Assembly (NCBI GenBank): GCA_910585335.1
Contig: CAJUCU010000001.1
Span: forward strand, 1-37,366
Source: an uncultured Bacilli bacterium
GTDB lineage: Bacteria > Bacillota_I > Bacilli_A > RF39 > UBA660
Reading direction: 5' to 3'
DNA length: 37,366 nucleotides
Positions 17,887 through 25,627 of the stretch are shown piece after piece. The notes below the pieces were generated by a model that saw only the letters and a program-made list of their open reading frames with translations, was not told the origin of the DNA and did not search any database. Position 1 is the first letter of the stretch, and each line of letters opens with the position of its first letter. The position numbers and the translations under genes are program-made.

Positions 17887-17944
17887 ATTACTCTACTTCT
17901 ACTTGATTGATATGAATCACAGTTCGACATATCTCTGTTATTTT
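17887..17944 (-). pseudogene. Remnant of a CDF-transporter C-terminus
   Basis: Directly after the stop codon of the metallopeptidase gene, and in the same frame, the minus strand encodes K-I-T-E-I-C-R-T-V-I-H-I-N-Q then stop. This aligns with K-K-I-P-E-V-Y-L-T-V-I-H-V-N-P at the end of the CDF transporter at 19124-19999. At the DNA level AACTGTGATTCATATCAATC differs by one base from the transporter's copy. It is therefore a degraded fragment of a second copy left behind by duplication or recombination. Confidence 0.7.
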
Positions 17945-19069
17945 TTATCTCTTATCTAATGTTTTAATTTTTTTCTTCCAATTATTATATCCATCATCCA
18001 TAAAGGTGATTTGATTTTCTCTTAAATTTCCAAAAATATTTTCTGTTTTATTCTTTCTAATATTCTTTAATAGATAAAAAGCATATTCTCTATCTTGGTT
18101 ATAAATCATTTCTAGGTCCAAACTTGTTAAATAGGAGAAGGCATACCTTGCTATATTCCTTGGATTTTCTTGTAATGTCATATTTAATATTCCATCATTT
18201 AAGCTGTATTCCACCCCCTCCTTTAAGAAGCTCTTTTGAATACCTTCTAAAGATATCCTCTGTGTTTTTGCATATTGCCTAATGGAAGAGTCTATTAGAT
18301 AAAAATCAAGAAAATTATTACATGCGGTTATCACGCTTTCATATTCTAACTCTTCTATTATACTTTTTTCTTCTCTTTCCTTTAAATACTCTAATGATAA
18401 AAAATCAAAAAAACTTCCTTCTAATTCTGTTAAATAGTAGTGATTACTATATGGTGTGGTATGATAATCACTCTGATAGAAAACTCCATGAGAAAGTTCG
18501 TGGTTTAATGTAGAAGCATCTTCTATGGTATTTTGTTTTTTTATTAAAAAATATGGTATATAATGTGGATGGTAAAACAGATAAGTTAATCCTATTTCCT
18601 CTTTATCTTCTGTTCTTATAAAATGTAATAAGTGTCTTTCTTTATTCAGATAGGTTTCTACTGCTTTTTTGTATTTAGGGTCTGGTATCCAGCTAGCAAA
18701 GTCCATGGCTATTTCTACCAATTCTTCGTCGTTTAAGTTATTTTGAGGTAAATTTATATTATCATAAGTATCTATCATATCACTAAGACATTTTGTACTA
18801 TCTATCATTACTTTCTCTATTTTAGGGTGAACGTAGAAGAAATCATTCATAATATTTAGTGGTAATCTTTTTTCTTTATCGGCATATCTTATTTTATTTC
18901 TTCTTGGTAACTTGGAATCGGATTTTATTATAATCTGTTTCATTTCTTCTAAATCAGAAATTTTTTCTTTTATACTTAATCTATTTTCTTCTTCTTTGGT
19001 TGTTCTTAATAAGTGTTCATAATACTTTTTATGCTTTTTTATTGTCGTTATATCCCAACTGTATTCCAT
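17945..19069 (-). CDS. M3-like zinc metallopeptidase
   Basis: 374 aa, probably cytoplasmic (no signal peptide). The zinc motif H190-E191-L-S-H194 and the downstream E-L-E-G (E215/E217) give the HExxH-plus-Glu arrangement of gluzincins. The surrounding N-H-E-L-S-H-G-V-F-Y and the helical C-terminal half with D-G-I-L and Y-A-F-S-Y-L-T-S-L resemble short M3 (oligoendopeptidase F-like) proteins, which normally exceed 550 aa; this one lacks the long N-terminal lobe. It likely cleaves short peptides. The stop codon is followed in frame by a remnant of the neighbouring CDF transporter end, so the 3' terminus may lie at a recombination joint. SD AGGAGGGACTT precedes the ATG. Confidence 0.75.
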   Translation of the reverse strand: MEYSWDITTIKKHKKYYEHLLRTTKEEENRLSIKEKISDLEEMKQIIIKSDSKLPRRNKIRYADKEKRLPLNIMNDFFYVHPKIEKVMIDSTKCLSDMIDTYDNINLPQNNLNDEELVEIAMDFASWIPDPKYKKAVETYLNKERHLLHFIRTEDKEEIGLTYLFYHPHYIPYFLIKKQNTIEDASTLNHELSHGVFYQSDYHTTPYSNHYYLTELEGSFFDFLSLEYLKEREEKSIIEELEYESVITACNNFLDFYLIDSSIRQYAKTQRISLEGIQKSFLKEGVEYSLNDGILNMTLQENPRNIARYAFSYLTSLDLEMIYNQDREYAFYLLKNIRKNKTENIFGNLRENQITFMDDGYNNWKKKIKTLDKR

Positions 19070-19123
19070 ATGAAGTCCCTCCTATGGGGTCTTATTTTAC
19101 CAGATTTTTATAAAATTTTAAAC

Positions 19124-19999
19124 TTATTTTTGTGTTAGTTTTATTGGATTGACATGAATCACAGTTAAATATACCTCGGGTATTTTTTTATCTATTTCTT
19201 TTTCTAAGTGATTGGCAATTTCGTGGCTTTCAAATGTCGAGAGATTTCCATCTACATATATCGTAAAAGAAATTTGATATTTGTAACCTACTGGGGCTGA
19301 GTTAAAATGAATTACTTTTTTTACTTCTTTATGATTGCTAATGATTTCTAATACCTTCTCTTTTGTTTCTTTATCAATTGATTTATCCATTAAGACATCA
19401 TAACTTTCTTTGAATATTTCTACTGCAGTAACTAAAATCCATAGAGCTATTAGGATTCCCACTATGCCATCTACAAAATAAATATTAAAAAGACTAAAAA
19501 TGGTGGCTATTAAATTCATTGTAGTGAGAAGGCAATCATTTCTATGATCTTTTGAATTTGCTTTTAGCAAGAGATTATGATTTTTTTTATAAAGTGCATT
19601 GGTGTATAAATATAGAATGAATTTTATAATTATTGTTATTGTACAGACAATGATTAACCAAATTGAAAACTGATATTTTTCTTTATTTATTAAAGATAGA
19701 ATGGAACCTTTTAATACTTGATAAGTCATTAACATCATAGCAATACTTATTAATAATGAATAAATATATTCTGCTTTTCCATGGCCTAAGTTATGGTCAT
19801 CATCACTAGGAAGAGAAGCTATTTTATTTCCAATAAAGGTCATTATGGAAGAGAAAATATCTCCTGCACTATTCATAGCATCTGCTATCATCGCTCTACT
19901 ATTTGTTATGATACCAACAAGTGCTTTGATTATTAATAAAAATATATTCCCTAGCATTCCTAAGATACTTGCTTTTTTTATCGACTCAAATTTTTCCAT
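19124..19999 (-). CDS. Cation diffusion facilitator (CDF) metal/proton antiporter
   Basis: 291 aa with six membrane spans in the first ~205 residues and a C-terminal cytoplasmic dimerisation domain ending T-V-I-H-V-N-P. The metal site of span 2 is D40-A-M-N43-S-A-G-D47 and that of span 5 is D151-H-R-N-D155. Having Asn/Asp where zinc exporters carry His suggests manganese or iron rather than zinc, by comparison with known CDF groups; this is inference. The histidine loop between spans 4 and 5 is short. It exports divalent metal from the cytoplasm in exchange for protons. It appears to be transcribed on its own or with the downstream metallopeptidase (54 bases apart). Confidence 0.92.
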   Translation of the reverse strand: MEKFESIKKASILGMLGNIFLLIIKALVGIITNSRAMIADAMNSAGDIFSSIMTFIGNKIASLPSDDDHNLGHGKAEYIYSLLISIAMMLMTYQVLKGSILSLINKEKYQFSIWLIIVCTITIIIKFILYLYTNALYKKNHNLLLKANSKDHRNDCLLTTMNLIATIFSLFNIYFVDGIVGILIALWILVTAVEIFKESYDVLMDKSIDKETKEKVLEIISNHKEVKKVIHFNSAPVGYKYQISFTIYVDGNLSTFESHEIANHLEKEIDKKIPEVYLTVIHVNPIKLTQK

Positions 20000-20085
20000 A
20001 GAGCCCCTCCTTCTTTTTTCGCTTTATCCATTATATATCCTTTTTATTTATGGGGCAAGAGTCTGTTCATGAGAAAAACTAAAAA

Positions 20086-20114
20086 TTGACAAATGACAGA
20101 AGTTTGGGTATAAT
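20086..20114 (+). promoter_or_regulatory. Promoter of the GNAT gene
   Basis: TTGACA (20086-20091), 17 bases, TATAAT (20109-20114). Transcription would start near 20121, which excludes the upstream TTG at 20123 as a practical start and supports ATG at 20141. Confidence 0.85.
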
Positions 20115-20140
20115 AACGCCATTTGAAAAGGAGGCATCAT

Positions 20141-20806
20141 ATGAGTTTTCTAGAGAATATTCCATATAAAGAAAGTTTGACTTTAAAAGGCAGTTCTAGC
20201 ATTCAAACAAATAAGCCAAATATCACGATAACTAGGTATCATTGCGACTGTGATATTTATGATCGTTATCATTTAAGAGCTAATATGAGAGGAAATGATA
20301 ACAGAATCCAAAATCAAGGATATTTATATTTTTATATAAATCCTGAACAAAGACAGAGTAAGTTTATTGGTGTAGGCGTATCAGAACAATATAGAAATAG
20401 AGGAATCGCTTCTTTACTCATCTCTAGTTGGATTATGCTCAGCTTAGATGAAGGCTTTTCTAAAATGTCTACAATTGCAAAACAACGTAAACCATTTCCG
20501 TTATATATTTTAAAGAAATATGACTTTGAACTTAATGACTCTAATAAGTATCAAACATCTCCTAAAGTTGTTCATATCTGTAAAAAAGAAAATGATGATA
20601 AAAAGTATATTATGTTTCAAAATAAGCAAGAGGAAATACGCTTTCGAAATAGTAATATTATGAAGACAGATAATTATATGATTGTTGATTCACAAGAGAA
20701 TAGCTCAATTATTGATCAAGTTGTTTTAGATACTCCTTATTATCTACAAAATAACGAAAGGGCTTATCAAAAATCTTTACAATTGTATCATAGTAAAATA
20801 AAATGA
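20141..20806 (+). CDS. GNAT-family N-acetyltransferase
   Basis: 221 aa. ATG at 20141 is preceded by AAGGAGG at 20128-20134. The acetyl-CoA-binding core is visible as F-I-G-V-G-V-S-E-Q-Y-R-N-R-G-I-A-S-L-L-I (about 76-95), matching the Q/R-x-x-G-x-G/A loop of GNAT proteins, followed by the hydrophobic helix S-S-W-I-M-L-S-L. The C-terminal ~90 residues are charged and not part of the core; their role is unclear. Substrate (small molecule or protein N-terminus) not predictable. Monocistronic with a near-consensus promoter and convergent with the Cys/His-rich peptide gene. Confidence 0.85.
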   Translation: MSFLENIPYKESLTLKGSSSIQTNKPNITITRYHCDCDIYDRYHLRANMRGNDNRIQNQGYLYFYINPEQRQSKFIGVGVSEQYRNRGIASLLISSWIMLSLDEGFSKMSTIAKQRKPFPLYILKKYDFELNDSNKYQTSPKVVHICKKENDDKKYIMFQNKQEEIRFRNSNIMKTDNYMIVDSQENSSIIDQVVLDTPYYLQNNERAYQKSLQLYHSKIK

Positions 20807-20861
20807 AATTTTCATTTCAGTATAGTATGAGTTTCCAATAAGTGAACTCTTTTTCATGAAA

Positions 20862-20887
20862 AAATCTAGTAAAATTTTACTAGATTT
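20862..20887. terminator. Palindromic terminator between the GNAT and Cys/His-rich genes
   Basis: A perfect 26-base palindrome AAATCTAGTAAAA/TTTTACTAGATTT preceded by an A run. It sits between two convergent genes and can end transcription from both, better from the minus strand because of the flanking Ts there. Confidence 0.7.
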
Positions 20888-20940
20888 CATAATTTCTTTC
20901 TTATTTTTCATTGTAATATTAAAATGAATTCTTGATGAAC

Positions 20941-21222
20941 TTATTGATTATGACGAGAACATCTTCCGTGTCTACCATATCCCTTTCCATTACCACCATG
21001 ATTATGTTGACAATTTCCATTTTCACTATTTGGGCAATGAGCAGTAGTATTTGTTTCATCATAATATGGACAATCTTTATTTTCATTCTGATGTGGGCAG
21101 TTTTGATTGTATTCTACTTTATCATTTACGGAACTGTTATTACTACTATTGTCATTTATAGCATAAACTGTTGTGGCTGTTAAAGAAAATGCTGCTATTC
21201 CTATCATTAAATATTTGTTCAT
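20941..21222 (-). CDS. Small secreted Cys/His-rich peptide
   Basis: 93 aa. A signal peptide (about 1-21, ending T-T-V-Y-A) precedes an Asn/Ser-rich spacer and a tail rich in Cys, His, Asn and Gly: C-P-H-Q, then x5, C-P-Y-Y, later H-C-P-N-S, G-N-C-Q-H-N-H-G-G and G-R-H-G-R-C-S-R-H. Five Cys and about seven His in ~55 residues suggest binding of a metal such as copper, zinc or nickel outside the cell, or disulfide formation. The AAGGAGGAG ribosome binding site and a TTGACT-N17-TATAAT promoter (21250-21278) support expression. No family recognised. It lies just outside or at the left edge of the mobile element. Confidence 0.7.
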   Translation of the reverse strand: MNKYLMIGIAAFSLTATTVYAINDNSSNNSSVNDKVEYNQNCPHQNENKDCPYYDETNTTAHCPNSENGNCQHNHGGNGKGYGRHGRCSRHNQ

Positions 21223-21249
21223 TTATAACTCCTCCTTAATCTATTTGTA

Positions 21250-21278
21250 ATTATATAACCATTATATGATGAAGTCAA
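21250..21278 (-). promoter_or_regulatory. Promoter of the Cys/His-rich peptide gene
   Basis: On the minus strand TTGACT (complement of 21273-21278), 17 bases, TATAAT (complement of 21250-21255). Confidence 0.8.
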
Positions 21279-21292
21279 TTTAGCAGAATATT

Positions 21293-21335
21293 GTTAATTT
21301 AAATGTGAAGTGCAACACTTCACATTTAAATTAAC
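21293..21335. repeat. Perfect 20-bp inverted repeat with 3-base loop
   Basis: GTTAATTTAAATGTGAAGTG (21293-21312) and its exact complement (21316-21335) flank CAA; a flanking T/A pair makes it 21. No T run follows, so it is not a normal terminator. It lies 14 bases upstream of the -35 of the Cys/His-rich gene and near the left end of the mobile element. Confidence 0.85.
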
Positions 21336-21365
21336 ACAGAAAGCTAGATTTGACAAATCAACAAA

Positions 21366-21388
21366 AAAGAGCTATTTCTTAGCTCTTT
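21366..21388 (-). terminator. Terminator downstream of the large serine recombinase
   Basis: AAAGAGCTA / TAGCTCTTT (9 bp, 5-nt loop) followed on the minus strand by TTTTTTG. It lies ~160 bases beyond the recombinase stop codon, after several further small hairpins. Confidence 0.85.
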
Positions 21389-21513
21389 CTATATTAACAC
21401 TAACTGCAAAACCATATCTAAATATGGCAATTGAGTTCGCGTAATGAACAAATGGCACGGTAATCGAACGAGTTTCCAAATTTTAATTTACCACTTATTC
21501 AATTTCCTTTGCT

Positions 21514-21546
21514 GTTAAAATTATACTATATATTTATAATTTTAAC
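21514..21546. repeat. 12-bp inverted repeat just after the recombinase stop codon
   Basis: GTTAAAATTATA (21514-21525) and TATAATTTTAAC (21535-21546), perfect arms, 9-base loop, ending 4 bases from the recombinase stop codon. It could be a weak terminator or part of the attachment region. Confidence 0.7.
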
Positions 21547-21549
21547 AAC

Positions 21550-23232
21550 CTAGGTAGCAAAACTTTCACTAACTTTTTTTAATAAATTAGTTGGTTCTGT
21601 TAAGTATAAATATATAGTCTTTTCTTTTTCAATAACACTTTTTGGTTTTACTTTGATTATCTTAAATAATAATACATCTAAATAATAATCATAATCTTCT
21701 GATAATGTATATGCCATTACCTTATGCTTTTTCTTTAATAATTCTATATATTCCAATGCATCTTTTTCATGCTTCATTGTTGATATTGAAGCCTTATATA
21801 CACCAGTACCAATTATTTTATCAACCATATTTCTATTAGTATAATCTAATAGTTCATTAACTTTATTTGGTTTTAATTTTAAATCGGTTATTTCAACCGA
21901 TGTTATTTTATTTCTTGCTGTCTTATATTCTTTAATTGTTATCTTATCAACATACTTTCCTATAAACTCACATTTTGTTTCATAAGATGTCATTTTCCAT
22001 AATTCGTTTAAATCATTTTTTGTTAATGCTTTTCTTTTTTCTTCAATGATGCTTTCATCTATTGCAAATCTTAATCTATGGTCTAATCTACAATTATTAA
22101 AATCATTTGCTGTCTTTTTATCAGTTATATAATAATTCTCACTAATCAAATTAGATAGTTCAAATAAGTTATTTAACTCACTCATAAGAGCCTTTTCTAT
22201 AAGTTCTTCTCTAATATATGTTCCACAGTCTTTGCACTTATAATAAAGGTAATCTTTCTTCATTTTATTTTTACAACCATTACAAGCCATTATTCTTCCA
22301 CATTTAGGACATACTAATCTTTGTATAAATAAATATCTTTTTGACCTATAATAATTTCTACCATTTCTAAATATCATCTCTTGGCAGTCATTAAATAAGT
22401 CTTCTGATACTATTTTAGGAACAACATTTTCTATTTCTATTGTTTCTTTATTATCTAAACTTTTTCTATATTCGTAAGTACCCATATAACATTTATTATT
22501 TAATATGCAAGATATGGAACTATCAGTCCAACTTCTATATGTTATTTTTTCTTCGTTAGTTTCTTTATCTTTTCTAATAGATGATATTACTTTAGGATAC
22601 TTTCCTTTTAATATATTAGATATTTGAAAATATGTTTTTCCACTTGCACATAGTTCAAATATTTCTCTTACTATCTTTGCTTCATCTTCATTGATAATCC
22701 ATTCTTTTAGTTTCTTTCCCTCATCATCTAATTTAGTTTTATAACCAAGAGGGGGCTTACCACCAAAATGTCCTTTATTAACAGCACTTTCAACTCCGAC
22801 CAATGTTCTTTCTTTTATTAACTCTCTTTCAAATTGAGCAAATATACCTAATATACGAGCAAACATCATACCTGCTGCACCATTGGTATCTATCTTTTCA
22901 CATAAGAACTCAATACCACAATTATACTTTTTAATTTCATTAAAGAAAGTTTCAAAATCAACTATACTACGACTTATTCTATCCATTTTGAAAGCCATAA
23001 TTAAATTGAACTTTCCTTTTTTCATATCTTTCATCATTTGTTGATAGGATGGTCTATTTTCAGTAGACTTACCACTAATACCAGCATCAGTATATACCTT
23101 ATAAACTTTATAATTGTTTGCTTCACACATTGCTCTTAATCTTTTCTCTTGTTCTTCTAATGAATGTCCTTCTCGGGCTTGGTCTGTTGTACTAACTCTT
23201 GTATATATAGCAACTAACTTTTGTTCTTCCAT
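21550..23232 (-). CDS. Large serine recombinase (integrase)
   Basis: 560 aa. The N-terminal resolvase domain (about 1-150) has the catalytic serine S14 in Y-T-R-V-S-T-T-D-Q, the motif K-M-D-R-I-S-R-S, and the E-helix F-A-Q-F-E-R-E-L-I-K-E-R. The recombinase domain follows (about 155-290; G-G-K-P-P-L-G-Y), then a zinc ribbon with C308-P-K-C311 and C333-K-D-C336, and a C-terminal region with a coiled-coil-like helix (about 370-430). This is the layout of TnpX/Int-type large serine integrases that insert and excise elements at att sites. It is complete, starts behind GAAAGGAG, and lies 16 bases after the 114-aa gene on the same strand. Typical of Bacillota integrative elements. Confidence 0.96.
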   Translation of the reverse strand: MEEQKLVAIYTRVSTTDQAREGHSLEEQEKRLRAMCEANNYKVYKVYTDAGISGKSTENRPSYQQMMKDMKKGKFNLIMAFKMDRISRSIVDFETFFNEIKKYNCGIEFLCEKIDTNGAAGMMFARILGIFAQFERELIKERTLVGVESAVNKGHFGGKPPLGYKTKLDDEGKKLKEWIINEDEAKIVREIFELCASGKTYFQISNILKGKYPKVISSIRKDKETNEEKITYRSWTDSSISCILNNKCYMGTYEYRKSLDNKETIEIENVVPKIVSEDLFNDCQEMIFRNGRNYYRSKRYLFIQRLVCPKCGRIMACNGCKNKMKKDYLYYKCKDCGTYIREELIEKALMSELNNLFELSNLISENYYITDKKTANDFNNCRLDHRLRFAIDESIIEEKRKALTKNDLNELWKMTSYETKCEFIGKYVDKITIKEYKTARNKITSVEITDLKLKPNKVNELLDYTNRNMVDKIIGTGVYKASISTMKHEKDALEYIELLKKKHKVMAYTLSEDYDYYLDVLLFKIIKVKPKSVIEKEKTIYLYLTEPTNLLKKVSESFAT

Positions 23233-23248
23233 TATTAAACTCCTTTCA

Positions 23249-23593
23249 TTAACAAATTTCTAATAGTTCATTATTTGTTTTTTCTTCATTATCTTTTTTA
23301 TCTGCTGATGTTTCAAATAACTTTTTTAATTTAGGTATTTTATAATTTTCATCTTTTAACTTTGCCTTTCTTTTAAACATACGAAATCCCATTACTTTTT
23401 CCATTGTGACATAGACATTAGTAATTGTTTTTACATAGTTACCATTTTCATCATAAATAGGTTCTTCTTCGTATCTTACATTATCTTTGCCATATCTTTC
23501 TTCCCAGTTTATAGGAATTAAAGGTTTAGGCATTTTTTCTTCAATTTCATATATTTGTGGTACAAATACCATTTTTGAATTTCTTCTTTTCAT
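23249..23593 (-). CDS. Hypothetical 114-aa element protein upstream of the integrase
   Basis: Not recognised. It begins M-K-R-R-N-S-K, continues with P-Q-I-Y-E-I-E-E-K and I-P-I-N-W-E-E-R-Y-G, then strands around P-I-Y-D-E-N-G-N-Y-V-K-T-I-T-N-V-Y-V, and ends in a very charged Lys/Glu tail. No membrane span or helix-turn-helix is evident. It has a clean GAAAGGAG ribosome binding site and shares an operon with the large serine recombinase 16 bases downstream. A directionality factor or regulator of the recombinase would suit the position, but nothing in the sequence shows that. Confidence 0.7.
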   Translation of the reverse strand: MKRRNSKMVFVPQIYEIEEKMPKPLIPINWEERYGKDNVRYEEEPIYDENGNYVKTITNVYVTMEKVMGFRMFKRKAKLKDENYKIPKLKKLFETSADKKDNEEKTNNELLEIC

Positions 23594-23658
23594 ACACTAA
23601 AACTCCTTTCTTCATATTGAGTTTAGCAACTTTTTATGATATATTAGATATCAATATT

Positions 23659-23684
23659 GAAAATGTTTTTGTATTTACATTTTC
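23659..23684. promoter_or_regulatory. Inverted repeat in the divergent intergenic region
   Basis: GAAAATGT (23659-23666) and ACATTTTC (23677-23684), 10 bases apart, between the integrase operon and the divergent zinc-motif protein gene. Candidate operator; no assigned protein. Confidence 0.4.
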
Positions 23685-23711
23685 CATATATCTTAAAAGG
23701 AATGATAGTTA

Positions 23712-24563
23712 ATGAATTATGGTAAAGAATTTATATTATTTGAAAATATGAGTACCAAAGAAATAAGTATTAAAAGTAATAATAAGCATTATAAATTAGG
23801 TTTTGAAACTGCCTTTGATATTTTAACCAAAGAACAACAATTATTATTAGATAGATTATTTAATTATGCTAATAGTTTTAATTCAGGTTATGTTGATAGT
23901 GTTGTTTGGTATTCTTTTTTAGCCACATCAAATATAGAATTGCCACTTATAAAAGAACAATATAAATACAATAATCTTGATAACATAAAAGATATAGATA
24001 TATCAGTACAAAGAAGTGGAAGAAATATAAATAGCCATTTAACTAAAAATGATTTTACTGATAATAATTTATATCAAATGAAAAAGACACCATTACTTCA
24101 AATTTCTAATAATGAAAATATGAATAATGATGATTTTTGTATGATATTACAAAAGACTATTTACTACAAAACTGATACTGAATTTTTATTAGGTTTATTA
24201 CATTCTATTTTTTCCACTGCAAAGCGATATTATTTAAAGAAATGTAATAGATGTGGAAAATACTATATAACTAATAAAACTGATAATTGTTATTGTAATA
24301 GGGAATATGAGTATAATAATAAATCTATATCTTGCAGTGATATTGCTAAAATACTAAAAAAATCTTATGCCTATGTTGAATTAAATAAAAAACATAAATC
24401 TTTCTTACAAACATTAAATAAAAATAAAAATGTTAAAACTGAATATATTGAAACATATAAAACAGAGCATAAGAAAAAAGTAAAAGAGTATGTTAGAACT
24501 ATGAATATCAATCCACTAAAAGATTTTATAAATACATATGAAGAATTACACCCATATAACTAA
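23712..24563 (+). CDS. Hypothetical protein with a treble-clef-like zinc motif (DUF6076-like)
   Basis: 283 aa. Helical N-terminal region, then C178-N-R-C181-G-K-Y-Y with C193-Y-C195 and C208 downstream, a likely zinc-binding module followed by a helical segment K-I-L-K-K-S-Y-A-Y-V. The overall plan, including a hydrophobic helix before the C-x2-C motif and a Tyr/Lys-rich tail, recalls DUF6076 proteins common on Bacillota mobile elements, whose function is unknown. Its end overlaps the stop of the convergent resolvase gene by 4 bases. Base composition is very AT-rich like the rest of the element. A DNA-binding role would fit but is not shown. Confidence 0.7.
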   Translation: MNYGKEFILFENMSTKEISIKSNNKHYKLGFETAFDILTKEQQLLLDRLFNYANSFNSGYVDSVVWYSFLATSNIELPLIKEQYKYNNLDNIKDIDISVQRSGRNINSHLTKNDFTDNNLYQMKKTPLLQISNNENMNNDDFCMILQKTIYYKTDTEFLLGLLHSIFSTAKRYYLKKCNRCGKYYITNKTDNCYCNREYEYNNKSISCSDIAKILKKSYAYVELNKKHKSFLQTLNKNKNVKTEYIETYKTEHKKKVKEYVRTMNINPLKDFINTYEELHPYN

Positions 24564-25153
24564 TTCTTATTAACCATATTATAAAATGTACTTGGTTTTA
24601 ATCCTAGTTGTTCTATTGCTTCTTTTGTTTTAATTTCTTTATTCTTCCATTTACTAACCACAATATCATAATTTTGTGGTTTTTCTATTGTTGGTCTACC
24701 AAACTTAATTCCTTTATTCATTGCTGTTAATATACCTTCTTTTTGTCTTTGTTTAATAAAAGTTCTTTCTTGCTCTGCAACATAAGATAATATTTGCAAA
24801 ATTAAATCACTAATAAATGTACCTAATAAATCTTTATTTTTAGTAGTATCTAATAAAGGCATATCTATAACTACAATATCAGCCTTTATATTTTTTGTAA
24901 TATCTTTCCACTCATCAATAATCATATTATAATTTCTTCCAAGTCTATCAATGCTTTTGATAACTAAAATATCGTTTTCCCTTAATATATGTTTTAAGAT
25001 GTTATATTGCTCTCTATCAAAATCTTTTCCACTTTGTTTATCTATATAAATATCTCTTTCATCAATACCATAATCTTTAAATGCTACTATTTGTCTTTCT
25101 TCATTTTGTTCTTTGCTACTAACCCTTGCATAACCAAATATTTTGTTTTTCAT
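24560..25153 (-). CDS. Small serine recombinase (resolvase/invertase family)
   Basis: 197 aa, the usual size. Catalytic serine S12 or S13 in Y-A-R-V-S-S-K-E-Q, the V-I-K-S-I-D-R-L-G-R-N motif (about 63-73), and the E-helix with E-Q-E-R-T-F-I-K-Q-R-Q-K-E-G (about 128-141). After the G-R-P-T hinge a C-terminal helix-turn-helix K-T-K-E-A-I-E-Q-L-G-L-K-P-S-T-F-Y completes the DNA-binding domain. It should resolve or invert DNA at short res/inv sites. Because the element already has a large serine integrase, this one may resolve dimers or replicative intermediates, or switch orientation of a segment; no obvious invertible segment was found. It is co-directional with the 76-aa gene 10 bases upstream. 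Confidence 0.93.
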   Translation of the reverse strand: MKNKIFGYARVSSKEQNEERQIVAFKDYGIDERDIYIDKQSGKDFDREQYNILKHILRENDILVIKSIDRLGRNYNMIIDEWKDITKNIKADIVVIDMPLLDTTKNKDLLGTFISDLILQILSYVAEQERTFIKQRQKEGILTAMNKGIKFGRPTIEKPQNYDIVVSKWKNKEIKTKEAIEQLGLKPSTFYNMVNKN

Positions 25154-25163
25154 AATATAAAAC

Positions 25164-25394
25164 CTACCTTGCTAAATAATCGCTTGTTTCTCTATATATC
25201 TTATCAATGATGTCACAATCAAAAGTTTTATAGAAATCTACTATTATGTTTTTCTTCTTTAACTCATCAATAAAATTAGAACAAGCAATAATATATGGGA
25301 AATCATCTTCATTTTCTTCAATCCCAGTTAATAGAGTATCAATATAATCATCACATACAGAAGATACTATTTTTCTTAACGCAAATCTTTCCAT
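25164..25394 (-). CDS. Hypothetical 76-aa acidic protein
   Basis: Not recognised. The preferred start is ATG at 25394, which follows AAGGAGGTGG; an in-frame ATG at 25415 lies upstream of that ribosome binding site and is unlikely. The product begins M-E-R-F-A-L-R-K-I, is rich in Asp, Glu and Ile, has three Cys (V-C-D, A-C-S, D-C-D) and ends S-D-Y-L-A-R. It is probably a small helical cytoplasmic protein. It lies 10 bases before the resolvase gene, so both are likely translated from one transcript that begins in the complex intergenic region to the right. Confidence 0.65.
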   Translation of the reverse strand: MERFALRKIVSSVCDDYIDTLLTGIEENEDDFPYIIACSNFIDELKKKNIIVDFYKTFDCDIIDKIYRETSDYLAR

Positions 25395-25415
25395 TTTATG
25401 CCACCTCCTTACCAT

Positions 25416-25627
25416 ATGAAGAATAATTATATGATACTTTCTTCGTTCTTAAAAGGCTTTTTCTTTAAAAAGGTTATGAATAACTTTTTACATATCCAAA
25501 AAAAGAAATAGGGACTTTATTACATAAAAAAGAGACTTAATTTCATATAAAATTAAATCTCCAATAAAGTGTACTTTTTTAAACAAAAAAAACAAACTTA
25601 TTTTAAAAAAGATGATAATATCGCATG
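25416..25627. other. Intergenic region with nested stem-loops
   Basis: No ORF is credible here. Two structures stand out. AAAAAGGTTAT / ATAACTTTTT (about 25468-25490) is a hairpin with a 2-base loop and one bulge. At 25514-25570, an outer stem ACTTTATT / AATAAAGT encloses GAGA-c-TTAATTT / AAATTAA-a-TCTC around a 6-base loop, with a 10-base bulge on the left side only; a T run follows nearby at 25575. This may be a small RNA, a replication or transfer origin, or a terminator. Confidence 0.5.

Noticed and set aside
21435..21480. A tRNA-like piece (AATGGCA...AATCGAAC) that could be a duplicate of the tRNA-Trp 3' end.
   Set aside because: Only short words match, spacing differs, and the T-arm cannot pair, so it is not a convincing attachment duplicate or tRNA.
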